DNA of 64,000 nucleotides from DATKNA01 sp963755755 (GCA_963755755.1 CAVWLJ010000004.1:62001-126000); one strand, 5' to 3'. Positions 8,422-27,161 are shown, counted from the first letter of the stretch. Notes: generated from the letters alone by a model not told the origin. Program-made: numbers and translations.

Positions 8422-8853
8422 ATGCCCCCCAAGAAGAAGGTCTCAGCTGTCATCAAGCTGCAGATCAAGGCCGGCCAGGCGACGCCGGCCCCGCCGATCG
8501 GCCCCGCGCTGGGCCAGCACGGCGTCAACATCATGGAGTTCTGCAAGGCGTACAACGCCCAGACGGAGTCGCAGCGCGGCAACGTGATCCCGGTGGAGAT
8601 CACGGTCTACGAGGACCGGTCCTTCACCTTCGTCACCAAGACGCCGCCCGCCGCGGAGCTCATCAAGAAGGCCGCCGGCGTCCCCAAGGGTTCCGGCGAG
8701 CCGCACAAGACCAAGGTCGGCCGCCTCACGGCGAACCAGGTCCGCGAGATCGCGCAGACGAAGCTCGAGGACCTCAACGCGAACGACGTCGAGCAGGCCG
8801 CCAAGATCATCGCGGGCACCGCGCGCTCGATGGGCATCACCGTCGAGGGCTGA
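8422..8853 (+). CDS. rplK: 50S ribosomal protein L11
   Basis: 143 residues, the normal length. The N-terminal domain carries the proline-rich thiostrepton/GTPase-centre segment ([19 protein letters not shown]), and the C-terminal rRNA-binding domain includes [16 protein letters not shown]11 binds the 23S GTPase-associated centre. ATG start 67 bp after nusG. The prolines usually altered in thiostrepton resistance appear as wild type. Confidence 0.97.
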
Positions 8854-8920
8854 GTCCCACCCCGAACGTGTGGCAGGGCCGGCGCGGCCCGTCGACCACA
8901 ACTGCGAACAAGGAGCAGTC

Positions 8921-9637
8921 ATGAAGCGCAGCAAGTCCTACCGCGCGGCCGCGGAGAAGATCGACCGCGAGAAGCTCTACGCCCCGCTCGACGCCATCCG
9001 GCTCGCCAAGCAGACGTCGACGACGAAGTACGACGCGACCGTCGAGGTCGCGTTCCGGCTCGGTGTCGACCCGCGCAAGGCCGACCAGATGGTCCGCGGC
9101 ACCGTGAACCTGCCGAACGGCACCGGCAAGACCGCTCGGGTCCTGGTCTTCGCCAACGGTGACCGTGCCGCGCAGGCCGAGGCGGCCGGGGCCGACTACG
9201 TCGGCTCCGACGACCTCATCGAGCGCATCCAGGGCGGGTGGCTCGACTTCGACGCCGTCGTCGCCACGCCCGACCTGATGGGCAAGGTCGGGCGCCTGGG
9301 CAAGGTGCTCGGTCCCCGCGGGCTCATGCCGAACCCGAAGACCGGCACCGTGACCATGGACGTCGCCCGCGCCGTCGAGGAGATCAAGGGCGGCAAGATC
9401 GAGTTCCGGGTCGACAAGCACTCGAACCTCCACTTCATCATCGGCAAGGCCTCGTTCGACGACTCCGCGCTGGTGCAGAACTACGCCGCGGCGCTCGACG
9501 AGGTGCTGCGGCTCAAGCCGTCCGCCGCGAAGGGCCGGTACCTGCAGAAGGGGACGATCACCACGACGATGGGGCCCGGCATCCCCGTCGACGTGAACAA
9601 GACCCGCAACCTCGAGGAGGAGACGGTCGAGGCGTAG
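8921..9637 (+). CDS. rplA: 50S ribosomal protein L1
   Basis: 238 residues from the ATG at 8921, with AGGAG upstream. Family signatures include RKADQMVRGTVNLPNGTGK and the conserved GPRGLMPNPKTGTV loop that contacts 23S rRNA of the L1 stalk. L1 is also the classical translational repressor of its own L11-L1 mRNA; whether that operates here is not visible. Followed by a strong hairpin, so rplK-rplA ends a transcription unit. Confidence 0.97.
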   Translation: MKRSKSYRAAAEKIDREKLYAPLDAIRLAKQTSTTKYDATVEVAFRLGVDPRKADQMVRGTVNLPNGTGKTARVLVFANGDRAAQAEAAGADYVGSDDLIERIQGGWLDFDAVVATPDLMGKVGRLGKVLGPRGLMPNPKTGTVTMDVARAVEEIKGGKIEFRVDKHSNLHFIIGKASFDDSALVQNYAAALDEVLRLKPSAAKGRYLQKGTITTTMGPGIPVDVNKTRNLEEETVEA

Positions 9638-9657
9638 CCCCGCCCTCCCGTCTCGTC

Positions 9658-9694
9658 CGAAGGGCCCGCGCCGCACATCGGCGCGGGCCCTTCG
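9658..9694 (+). terminator. strong hairpin after rplA
   Basis: Bases 9658-9673 and 9679-9694 are perfect 16-bp complements around the 5-nt loop CACAT. The hairpin begins 20 bp after the L1 stop and separates rplKA from the rplJL leader. It lacks a U tract, as expected of a GC-rich actinobacterium. Confidence 0.8.
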
Positions 9695-9748
9695 CATGCC
9701 GGCCTACCGCGAAGCGGACCCCCACCGCTCGCGTCACGGTCGCGGCGA

Positions 9749-9779
9749 TTTGGAGGCGCCTCCCGGCGTCACGTACCCT
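9749..9779 (+). promoter_or_regulatory. candidate rplJ promoter
   Basis: TTTGGA (9749-9754) and TACCCT (9774-9779) are separated by 19 bp, downstream of the rplA terminator and at the head of the long rplJ leader. It matches the TANNNT consensus of actinobacterial housekeeping promoters, with a weak -35. Confidence 0.4.
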
Positions 9780-9785
9780 GGTCGT

Positions 9786-10003
9786 CAGCCAGAGACCGCC
9801 GGTCACCGCCCGCAAGGGTGGTCCAAGGTCCCGCACCAGCGGGCGGCCCGCGCAGGTGGAACGGAATGCTGTGGCACGTGTCGTGCTGCGGCTCGGTGTG
9901 TCCCGACCCAGGTCGGTTCTCCCACGCCCCGTGCGCCCTGCGCCGGGGCGTTCGTCGTGTCCGGGCCTGCTCGACCGGCACGACGAACGAGGGAAGGAGG
10001 GCC
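9786..10003 (+). promoter_or_regulatory. probable L10 leader (autoregulatory 5' UTR of rplJL)
   Basis: About 220 nt of untranslated, strongly structured leader lies before rplJ, where actinobacteria carry the L10-binding leader. Visible elements are the segment AGAGACCGCCGGT near 9792, resembling the conserved L10-leader internal loop, and a hairpin pairing 9949-9959 with 9979-9989 (11 perfect bp), which ends 2 bases before the AAGGAGG ribosome site and could gate translation. L10(L7/L12)4 binding to such leaders is established for the family; identity here is inferred from position and structure. Confidence 0.6.
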
Positions 10004-10631
10004 ATGGCCAGACCCGACAAGGCAGCGGCGGTCGCCGAGATCTCGGACAAGTTCCGGACCTCGAACGCCGCCGTCCTGACCGAGTACCGCGGCCTCACGG
10101 TGTCGCAGCTCACCCAGCTCCGGAAGAGCATCGGCGGGCACGCGACGTACGCCGTGGTCAAGAACACCCTGACCGCCATCGCGGCCAGGGACGCGGGCGT
10201 GACGGCCATCGACGAGAAGGACCTCGCCGGGCCCACCGCCATCGCGTTCGTGACGGGCGACCCGGTCGAGACCGCGAAGAGCCTGCGGGACTTCGCGCGC
10301 ACGAACCCGGCGCTCGTCATCAAGAGCCGGCGTCCTCGACGGTCGCCCGCTCACCGCGGACGAGGTGCGCCGGCTGGCGGACCTCGAGCCGCGCGAGGTG
10401 CTGCTGGCCAAGCTGGCCGGCGCGATGAAGGCGTCCCTCAACCAGGCCGCCTACCTGTTCGTCGCTCCGCTGTCGCAGGCGGCGCGCACGATCGACGCTC
10501 TCCGCCTCAAGAAGGAGGAGGGCGGCGCTTCCGCGGCGCCGGACGCCGGTGCGACGGACTCATCCGATGAGGAAGAGCCCGCCGCGGCCGCGTCCGACGC
10601 CGGATCGACAGACCAGCCCACCGAGGGCTGA
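10004..10631 (+). CDS. rplJ: 50S ribosomal protein L10 (one-base frameshift in this sequence)
   Basis: Starts at the ATG 10004 behind AAGGAGG. The N-terminal reading (ARPDKAAAVAEISDKFRTSN, then VLTEYRGLTVSQLTQLRKSI) is L10 until about 10327. There one extra base displaces the frame, and the sequence resumes as GVLDGRPLTADEVRRLADLE and LLAKLAGAMKASLNQAAYLF, ending in an acidic Ala/Ser tail at 10631, about 208 residues. The C-terminal part is the L7/L12-dimer binding helix. Both parts are highly conserved and the gene is essential, so the shift is almost surely an error. Confidence 0.92.
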
Positions 10632-10706
10632 CAACCCGCCCAGCGCGCGCGGGCGGGTGCTGTCGGCATCAGCGCCCCGCGTGTACGACATCGAAAGGAC
10701 GCCACC

Positions 10707-11105
10707 ATGGCGAAGCTCAGCACCGACGAGCTGCTCGACTCGTTCAAGGAGATGACCCTCCTCGAGCTGTCGGAGTTCGTGAAGAAGTTCGAGGACACCT
10801 TCGAGGTCACCGCCGCCGCCCCCGTCGCGGTGGCGGGCGTCGCCGCCCCGGCCGGTGCCGGTGCCGGCGCCGACACCCCGGCCGCCGAGGAGAAGGACGA
10901 GTTCGACGTCATCCTCGACTCGGTCGGCGACAAGAAGATCCAGGTCATCAAGGAGGTCCGCGCGCTCACGTCGCTCGGCCTCAAGGAGGCCAAGGACCTC
11001 GTCGACGGCGCGCCGAAGCCGGTCCTCGAGAAGGTCAACAAGGACGCCGCGGACAAGGCGAAGGCGGCCCTCGAGGGCGCCGGCGCCACCGTCAGCATCA
11101 AGTGA
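10707..11105 (+). CDS. rplL: 50S ribosomal protein L7/L12
   Basis: 132 residues. The N-terminal dimerisation helices (LLDSFKEMTLLELSEFVKKF) lead to an Ala/Gly/Pro hinge at about 32-54 and the C-terminal factor-binding domain with VIKEVRALTSLGLKEAKDLV. Multiple copies bound to L10 form the stalk that recruits EF-Tu and EF-G. ATG start with GAAAGGA upstream, 75 bp after rplJ, consistent with one transcript. Confidence 0.97.
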   Translation: MAKLSTDELLDSFKEMTLLELSEFVKKFEDTFEVTAAAPVAVAGVAAPAGAGAGADTPAAEEKDEFDVILDSVGDKKIQVIKEVRALTSLGLKEAKDLVDGAPKPVLEKVNKDAADKAKAALEGAGATVSIK

Positions 11106-11145
11106 TCCACCGCCGGCGCCTCGGCGCCGGCGACAGCACCACCGC

Positions 11146-11182
11146 CGAGCGGCCGCTCCCGATTCCCGGGGGCGGCCGCTCG
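11146..11182 (+). terminator. hairpin after rplL
   Basis: Bases 11146-11156 and 11172-11182 pair perfectly over 11 bp around a 15-nt loop. A smaller hairpin (11111-11120 with 11123-11132) precedes it directly after the stop. Position suggests termination or attenuation between rplJL and rpoBC, which are partly co-transcribed in many bacteria. Confidence 0.6.
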
Positions 11183-11623
11183 CTCGTTGCGGCGCGCCCT
11201 CGTGCGGTGACGCTGCGCTCCGCCTCGATCGGCAGCGGCGATACCACAGATCTCCGAAGATCGGCGTGGGAGGGCGGGCAGGCTGCGCCGATCGGGTGAC
11301 GATCAGCGTCCCCGCAGGTGGAACCGCTCTTCACCGGGACCGACCGCTGGGCGACGCACCGTCGTGTGGTCTTGACGGCGGCGCCGGCTGGGGGTCATTC
11401 TCGGAAGAGTTCAAGGAGGTGGGATGCTGCGCGAGGCTCCCACGGGAGACCGCGCTCCGCGAGGAGCGGGGGCGGTCGTGAGCCGGCACCAAGTGCCGGC
11501 TGGACTTGTGTGCCTTCAGTCGGTAGAGTAGGGCTTTGCGCTCTGCTCTGACGTACCCACACTTCGGTCGTGGGCGTCTCTGCGCGCGCCCGTAACGCCC
11601 GCAGGCCCGTGGAAGGACCCCTC
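11183..11623 (+). promoter_or_regulatory. rplL-rpoB intergenic region with candidate rpoB promoter and leader
   Basis: This spacer shows no credible ORF. Near its 3' end a perfect 9-bp inverted repeat with a 3-nt loop (11481-11489 and 11493-11501) abuts a likely promoter: TGGACT (11501-11506), 17-bp spacer, TAGAGT (11524-11529). The implied transcript has a leader of about 90 nt with a small CCCAC/GTGGG stem before the GGAAGGA ribosome site at 11611-11617. The palindrome touching the -35 is placed like an operator or pause hairpin. Nothing recognisable is seen in 11183-11480. Confidence 0.45.
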
Positions 11624-15106
<3,483 letters not shown>

Positions 15107-15126
15107 CGGCACGACGAACTCTTGAA

Positions 15127-15191
15127 GGCGGGCGGGGGCCGGCGGCGCAGGGATCAAGCCTGACCGCCCGAGCAGCCGGCCCCCGCCCGCC
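15127..15191 (+). repeat. long perfect inverted repeat in the rpoB-rpoC spacer
   Basis: Bases 15127-15142 and 15176-15191 are perfect 16-bp complements (17 counting the next C-G pair), all G/C, enclosing about 33 nt. The stem lies between two genes that must be expressed equally, so it is more likely a processing or pausing hairpin than a full terminator. It ends about 30 nt before the rpoC ribosome site. Confidence 0.7.
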
Positions 15192-15240
15192 CACAACGCG
15201 ACATCAGTAGAGCACCACCCAGGAGAAAGCAGGCAGCGTC

Positions 15241-19116
<3,876 letters not shown>

Positions 19117-19121
19117 GTGCA

Positions 19122-19157
19122 GGCGCGGTGCCGGGCCCTCCGGCCCGGCACCGCGCC
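19122..19157 (+). terminator. strong terminator after rpoC
   Basis: 16-bp perfect GC stem (19122-19137 with 19142-19157) around the tetraloop CTCC, beginning 6 bp after the rpoC stop. It closes the rpoBC unit. Confidence 0.85.
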
Positions 19158-19485
19158 CCGCGCTCCATCTCGCACGATCGCAGCACGAAGCGGGGCGTCG
19201 GCCGAACGGCCGTTTTGACGCTCCGCGCGCCGCCCAGGTAGCCTCGTTCTTCGTGCCTGGGGTTCCCCGGGCCGTTCTGCGCGCCAGGGTGGCGCCGGTC
19301 CGCCGCGAGCGGGCCGGTCGGTCCCGGAGCGCTGGACCTCCCCGCAGACGTCTGGCTGGGCTCGGTCCTGAGGGCGATAAGCGACACGCCCGAGCGCGGG
19401 GGGCGGCCAAGACCCCGCGCCGGTAGTACGACCAGTAGAAGACACGTAGCACTCAGAGAACAGCGCCAGAGAACACGGAGAAGCG
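19158..19485 (+). promoter_or_regulatory. rpsL promoter and long leader
   Basis: A consensus-like promoter, TTGACG (19215-19220), 18-bp spacer, TAGCCT (19239-19244), precedes a leader of about 235 nt to the rpsL GTG. The block CGTTTTGAC...CAGGTAGCCT recurs almost exactly before rplM (47586-47617), suggesting a shared ribosomal-protein promoter type. No ORF or familiar riboswitch is seen in the leader. Confidence 0.6.
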
Positions 19486-19860
19486 GTGCCCACGATCCAG
19501 CAGTTGGTCCGCAAGGGCCGCGAGGACAAGGTCGACAAGACCAAGACTCCTGCGCTCAAGGGGAGCCCCCAGCGACGCGGGGTGTGCACTCGCGTGTACA
19601 CGACCACCCCCAAGAAGCCGAACTCGGCGCTCCGCAAGGTCGCGCGCGTGCGGCTCACGAGCGGCATCGAGGTCACGGCGTACATCCCCGGTGTCGGCCA
19701 CAACCTGCAGGAGCACTCGATCGTGCTCGTCCGCGGCGGCCGTGTGAAGGACCTCCCCGGCGTCCGGTACAAGATCGTGCGCGGTTCGCTCGACACCCAG
19801 GGCGTCAAGAACCGCAAGCAGGCTCGCAGCCGCTACGGCGCGAAGAAGGAGAAGGGCTGA
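19486..19860 (+). CDS. rpsL: 30S ribosomal protein S12
   Basis: 124 residues from the GTG at 19486 (PTIQQLVRKGREDK). The decoding-site loops TTPKKPNSALRKVARVRLTS and RGGRVKDLPGVRYKIVRG carry the streptomycin-sensitive lysines. S12 monitors codon-anticodon pairing. Its TGA overlaps the ATG of a 20-codon mini-ORF (TGATG), so downstream translation may be coupled. Confidence 0.98.
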   Translation: MPTIQQLVRKGREDKVDKTKTPALKGSPQRRGVCTRVYTTTPKKPNSALRKVARVRLTSGIEVTAYIPGVGHNLQEHSIVLVRGGRVKDLPGVRYKIVRGSLDTQGVKNRKQARSRYGAKKEKG

Positions 19861-19922
19861 TGCGCCGCACGATCGATCAGGCGCCGCGGCCCTCGCTCGA
19901 CGTCATGAAGGAGAAGAGCTAA
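19860..19922 (+). CDS. 20-codon mini-ORF bridging rpsL and rpsG
   Basis: The ATG at 19860 overlaps the rpsL stop (TGATG), and the TAA at 19920-19922 overlaps the rpsG ATG (TAATG). It encodes MRRTIDQAPRPSLDVMKEKS with no in-frame problem. The last codons ATG AAG GAG AAG double as the rpsG ribosome site. It may be a translated coupling spacer rather than a functional peptide. I know of no family for it. Confidence 0.4.
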   Translation: MRRTIDQAPRPSLDVMKEKS

Positions 19923-20392
19923 TGCCTCGCAAGGGGCCCGCCCCGAAGCGGCCGCTCATCGTCGACCCGGTCCACAACTCGCCCCTGGTGAGCCAGCTGG
20001 TCAACAAGGTCCTGCTGGACGGGAAGAAGTCGACCGCCGAGCGCATTGTGTATTCGGCGCTCGACGGATGCCGGGAGAAGACCGGCAACGACCCCGTCAT
20101 CACCCTCAAGCGCGCGCTCGACAACGTCAGGCCGACCCTCGAGGTCAAGTCCCGCCGCGTCGGCGGTGCCACCTACCAGGTGCCCGTCGAGGTCAAGGCG
20201 GGGCGGGCGACGACGCTGGCCCTGCGGTGGCTCATCAACTACTCGCGGGCGCGGCGTGAGAAGACGATGACCGAGCGGCTCATGAACGAGATCCTCGACG
20301 CGAGCAACGGCCTGGGGGCGTCCGTCAAGCGGCGCGAGGACATGCACAAGATGGCCGAGTCGAACAAGGCCTTCGCGCACTACCGCTGGTGA
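19922..20392 (+). CDS. rpsG: 30S ribosomal protein S7
   Basis: 156 residues, the usual length. Conserved helices include VSQLVNKVLLDGKKSTAERI and the C-terminal REDMHKMAESNKAFAHYRW. S7 nucleates the 30S head and contacts the E-site tRNA. Its ATG overlaps the TAA of the preceding mini-ORF, and the ribosome site AAGGAG lies inside that mini-ORF. Confidence 0.98.
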   Translation: MPRKGPAPKRPLIVDPVHNSPLVSQLVNKVLLDGKKSTAERIVYSALDGCREKTGNDPVITLKRALDNVRPTLEVKSRRVGGATYQVPVEVKAGRATTLALRWLINYSRARREKTMTERLMNEILDASNGLGASVKRREDMHKMAESNKAFAHYRW

Positions 20393-20446
20393 CCTCCGGG
20401 CTCGCCGGCGACGACGACTGACTGACGAGATTCGAGGCTGACACCC

Positions 20447-22549
<2,103 letters not shown>

Positions 22550-22584
22550 CCGGCGTCGGGATCGCAGCAGCACCTAGCACCACC

Positions 22585-22609
22585 CGGGCTCGGGATCGAC
22601 TCGAGCCCG
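22585..22609 (+). other. small hairpin between fusA and tuf
   Basis: CGGGCTCG (22585-22592) pairs with CGAGCCCG (22602-22609) around 9 nt. It may partly terminate or stabilise the fusA 3' end ahead of the tuf ribosome site (GACAGGAGGA). Weak evidence. Confidence 0.35.
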
Positions 22610-22646
22610 AGCCCGGAATCTCACCAGTCCGACAGGAGGACCCACC

Positions 22647-23842
<1,196 letters not shown>

Positions 23843-23847
23843 GTCCA

Positions 23848-23888
23848 CGGCCCTCCGGTCGGAGTCACGTGCTCCGGCCGGAGGGCCG
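23848..23888 (+). terminator. terminator after tuf
   Basis: CGGCCCTCCGG (23848-23858) pairs with CCGGAGGGCCG (23878-23888), with an inner CGGAG/CTCCG extension, starting 6 bp after the tuf stop. It marks the end of the str operon. Confidence 0.75.
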
Positions 23889-24227
23889 ACCCATGCCCGC
23901 TGGGCCGGATTGGTCAAAGGGCACGTCGATCTGGCAAACTAGTCAGGTTGCTCGGTGGGCGTCGAGCCCTGCGCCGCGACCGCGCGGTCGCACCGGGGAC
24001 CATCGCCCGCCGACTCCCGGCGAACGCCGGGCCGACGACCACTCCGAGCGGGCACCAGCAGGTGCCGGCCGCGGTGCGCCTCCCCGGGGGGCGGATCGTG
24101 ACCCGGGCAGGATTGCGCCGCAGGGCGCGACACGCCCGACCTCGGGGGCCGAAGGACCGGCATCACAGCACTGCAGCGTTCGGCACCCAGCAGCAACGGG
24201 TCGACAAGGAAGAGAGCTCAACGAGCC
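23889..24227 (+). promoter_or_regulatory. S10 operon promoter and leader
   Basis: A probable promoter, TTGGTC (23910-23915) and CAAACT (23935-23940) with a 19-bp spacer, starts a leader of roughly 280 nt before rpsJ. The leader is GC-rich with several short inverted repeats (for example CGACCGCGCGGTCG near 23978) and ends with AAGGAAGAGAG before the ATG. A structured autoregulatory S10 leader is plausible, but I cannot match it to a named class. The long read-through ORF covering it is not supported. Confidence 0.45.
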
Positions 24228-24536
24228 ATGGCGGGACAGAAGATCCGCATCCGGCTGAAGGCCTACGACCACGAGGTCATCGACAGCTCGGCGCGCAAGA
24301 TCGTCGACACGGTGGTCCGCACTGGTGCGTCGGTGGCCGGCCCGGTGCCGCTGCCGACGGAGAAGAACGTGTACTGCGTGATCCGGTCGCCGCACAAGTA
24401 CAAGGACAGCCGCGAGCACTTCGAGATGCGGACGCACAAGCGGTTGATCGACATCCTGAACCCCACGCCGAAGACCGTCGACTCGCTCATGCGTCTCGAC
24501 CTGCCGGCCGGTGTCGACATCGAGATCAAGCTGTAG
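24228..24536 (+). CDS. rpsJ: 30S ribosomal protein S10
   Basis: 102 residues beginning MAGQKIRIRLKAYDHEVIDS, with the conserved RTHKRLIDILNPTPKTVDSL near the C-terminus. S10 sits in the 30S head and is the NusE partner of NusB in antitermination. First gene of the S10 cluster, after a long leader. Confidence 0.98.
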   Translation: MAGQKIRIRLKAYDHEVIDSSARKIVDTVVRTGASVAGPVPLPTEKNVYCVIRSPHKYKDSREHFEMRTHKRLIDILNPTPKTVDSLMRLDLPAGVDIEIKL

Positions 24537-24550
24537 GGGATCGACGAGTC

Positions 24551-25201
24551 ATGACTATCCAGCGACAGGTGAAGGGCGTGCTGGGCGAGAAGCTCGGCAT
24601 GACCCAGGTCTGGGACGCGGCCGGCCGGCTCGTCCCGGTGACCGTCGTCCAGGCCGGGCCGTGCGTCGTCACGCAGGTGCGCGGCGGCGGGAAGGACGGC
24701 TACGACGCCGTCCAGCTCGCCTTCGGGGCCATCGACCCGCGCAAGGTGAACAAGCCGCTCGCCGGCCACTTCGAGAAGGCCGGCGTGACGCCGCGCCGCT
24801 TCCTCGCCGAGATCCGCACCTCGGACGCCGGCGAGTACGCGCCCGGCCAGGAGGTCACGGCCGAGGTGTTCGAGGCCGGCCAGAAGGTCGACGTCGTCGG
24901 CCGGACCAAGGGCAAGGGCACCGCGGGCGTCATGAAGCGGCACGGCTTCAAGGGCCTCGGCGCCGCTCACGGCACGCAGCGCAAGCACCGCTCGCCCGGG
25001 TCCATCGGCGCGTGCGCGACGCCGAGCCGCGTCTTCAAGGGCACGCGGATGGCGGGCCGCATGGGCGGCGTCCGGCAGAGCACCCAGAACCTGACCGTCC
25101 ACGCGGTCGACACCGAGCGCGGCCTGCTCCTCATCAAGGGCGCCGTACCGGGCCCGCGCGGCTCGGTCGTGCTCGTCAAGACCGCCGCGAAGGGGGCCTG
25201 A
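24551..25201 (+). CDS. rplC: 50S ribosomal protein L3
   Basis: 216 residues from the ATG at 24551 (TIQRQVKGVLGEKLGMTQVW). The extended loop near the peptidyl-transferase centre carries KGTAGVMKRHGFKGLGAAHG and the conserved RMGGVRQSTQNL. Starts 14 bp after rpsJ; the open frame upstream of 24551 is in the leader and rpsJ region and not coding. Confidence 0.97.
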   Translation: MTIQRQVKGVLGEKLGMTQVWDAAGRLVPVTVVQAGPCVVTQVRGGGKDGYDAVQLAFGAIDPRKVNKPLAGHFEKAGVTPRRFLAEIRTSDAGEYAPGQEVTAEVFEAGQKVDVVGRTKGKGTAGVMKRHGFKGLGAAHGTQRKHRSPGSIGACATPSRVFKGTRMAGRMGGVRQSTQNLTVHAVDTERGLLLIKGAVPGPRGSVVLVKTAAKGA

Positions 25202-25205
25202 CGCC

Positions 25206-25891
25206 ATGGCGAACCAGACGATCGACGTCCTCGACGCCGAGGGCAACGCCGCGGGTACCGCGCTGCTGCCCGAGGAGCTGTTCGGCGTCCAGGCCAACAT
25301 CCCGCTCATCCACCAGGTCGTGGTGGCGCAGCTCGCGGCCGCCCGCCAGGGCACGCACGACACGAAGACCCGCGGCGAGGTCAGCGGCGGCGGCAGGAAG
25401 CCCTACAAGCAGAAGGGCACCGGCCGCGCCCGGCAGGGCTCGATCCGCGCGCCGCAGTTCACCGGCGGTGGCTCGTGCACGGCCCGACGCCGCGGGACTA
25501 CGTGCAGCGGACGCCGAAGAAGATGAAGGCGGCCGCGCTGCGCGGGGCGCTCTCCGACCGGGCCCGGCACGGCCGGGTGCACGTCGTGAGCTCGCTCGTC
25601 AGCGGTGACGTCCCGGCGGCCAAGCAGGCCGCCCAGACGCTCGCCCGGATCTCGCAGCGCCGCAACCTGCTCGTCGTCATCGAGCGCGACGACGAGGTCA
25701 CGTGGAAGAGCGTGCGGAACCTGACCGACGTCCACGCGCTCGTGCCGGACCAGCTGAACACGTACGACGTGCTGTGCGCCGACGACGTCGTCTTCACCCA
25801 GGGCGCGCTCGAGGCGTTCATCGCCGGGCCGGCCCGGGGCAAGGGCGCGACCGCGGTGGGCACGGCGACGGACGAGGAGGTGGCACCGTGA
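25206..25891 (+). CDS. rplD: 50S ribosomal protein L4 (one-base frameshift in this sequence)
   Basis: From the ATG at 25206 the reading includes SGGGRKPYKQKGTGRARQGS, then stops making sense at about 25472. Restoring one base there (GGGVVHGPTPRDY) joins it to QRTPKKMKAAALRGALSDRA and the remainder, 228 residues ending at 25891. This is the one shift best explained by a missing base, since the family has two residues between GGG and HGP. The loop before the break lines the peptide exit tunnel. The TGA overlaps the rplW GTG. Confidence 0.93.
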
Positions 25892-26199
25892 GCCAGATCG
25901 GGAAGATCAACCGCGACCCGCGGGACATCCTGCTCGCGCCCGTCGTCTCCGAGAAGAGCTACGGGCTGCTCGACCAGGGCAAGTACACGTTCGTCGTCGA
26001 CCCCGACGCGAACAAGACCGAGATCCGCCAGGCCGTCGAGAAGGTCTTCAACGTGAAGGTCGCCTCGGTCAACACGATCAACCGGCAGGGCAAGAGCCGC
26101 CGGACCCGGTTCGGGACCGGCAAGCGCAAGGACACCAAGCGCGCGGTCGTGACGCTCAAGGAAGGCACCATCGACATCTTCGGAGGGCCGGTCGCCTGA
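25888..26199 (+). CDS. rplW: 50S ribosomal protein L23
   Basis: 103 residues from the GTG at 25888, which overlaps the L4 stop (GTGA coupling). Begins with RDILLAPVVSEKSYGLLDQG and ends KEGTIDIFGG. The hairpin FNVKVASVNTINRQGKSRRT lines the tunnel exit where trigger factor and SRP dock. Confidence 0.96.
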   Translation: MSQIGKINRDPRDILLAPVVSEKSYGLLDQGKYTFVVDPDANKTEIRQAVEKVFNVKVASVNTINRQGKSRRTRFGTGKRKDTKRAVVTLKEGTIDIFGGPVA

Positions 26200-26245
26200 C
26201 GGCGTCCGGGCCTTCGACGAGAAACGATCGAGGACTGAACTCACC

Positions 26246-27084
26246 ATGGGAATCCGCAAGTACAAGCCGACGACGCCGGGCCGGCGCGGCTCGTCCGTCG
26301 CCGACTTCGTCGAGATCACCCGGTCGACCCCCGAGAAGTCGCTGGTGCGCCCGCTCTCGCAAGAGCGGCGGCCGCAACAACGCCGGCCGCGTCACGACGC
26401 GGCACCAGGGCGGCGGCCACAAGCGGGCCTACCGGATCGATCGACTTCCGCCGGCACGACAAGGACGGCGTGGTGGCGCGGGTCGCGCACATCGAGTACG
26501 ACCCGAACCGCACCGCCCGGATCGCACTGCTGCACTACGAGGACGGCGAGAAGCGGTACATCCTCGCGCCGAACCGGCTGCGGCAGGGCGACCGGATCGA
26601 GAACGGTCCGAGCGCCGACATCAAGCCGGGCAACAGCCTGCCGCTGCGCAACATCCCGGTCGGCACCGTCGTGCACGCCATCGAGCTGCGGCCCGGCGGC
26701 GGCGCGAAGATCGCCCGCTCGGCCGGCTCGTCCGTGCAGCTGGTCGCGAAGGACGGCCCGTACGCCCAGCTGCGGATGCCGTCCGGTGAGATCCGCAACG
26801 TCGACGTCCGCTGCCGTGCGACGGTCGGCGAGGTCGGCAACGCGGAGCAGTCCAACATCAACTGGGGCAAGGCCGGCCGCATGCGCTGGAAGGGCAAGCG
26901 CCCGACGGTGCGCGGCGTGGCGATGAACCCGATCGACCACCCGCACGGTGGTGGTGAGGGCAAGACCTCCGGCGGTCGCCACCCGGTGAGCCCGTGGGGT
27001 CAGCCCGAGGGCCGTACCCGCCGCCCGAACAAGGCGAGCGACAAGATGATCGTCCGCCGCCGCCGCACCGGCAAGAAGCGCTGA
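26246..27084 (+). CDS. rplB: 50S ribosomal protein L2 (two one-base frameshifts in this sequence)
   Basis: The start at 26246 reads GIRKYKPTTPGRRGSSVADF and continues to VRPLS. An extra C at about 26360 and an extra G at about 26439 shift the frame twice; removal gives KSGGRNNAGRVTTRHQGGGH, RAYRIIDFRRHDKDG and then the long in-frame C-terminal part with GVAMNPIDHPHGGGEG, the essential peptidyl-transferase histidine loop. The corrected length is 278 residues, the family norm. Both corrections fall between strongly conserved segments. Confidence 0.94.
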
Positions 27085-27100
27085 CAGGAGCCGCGCCACC

Positions 27101-27145
27101 ATGCCTCGTAGCTTGAATCAGTCGGGCTCCCGTTCGTGGAACTGA
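27101..27145 (+). CDS. 14-codon mini-ORF duplicating the start of rpsS
   Basis: The ATG at 27101, preceded by CAGGAG, opens MPRSLNQSGSRSWN and stops at 27145. Its first 17 bases (27101-27117) are identical to the first 17 of rpsS (27162-27178). The TGA overlaps the region that becomes the rpsS ribosome site (GAAGGGA). It may be a leader peptide, a partial duplication of the rpsS start, or an assembly artefact. Confidence 0.35.
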   Translation: MPRSLNQSGSRSWN

Positions 27146-27161
27146 AGGGAGTTCGTTCCTG

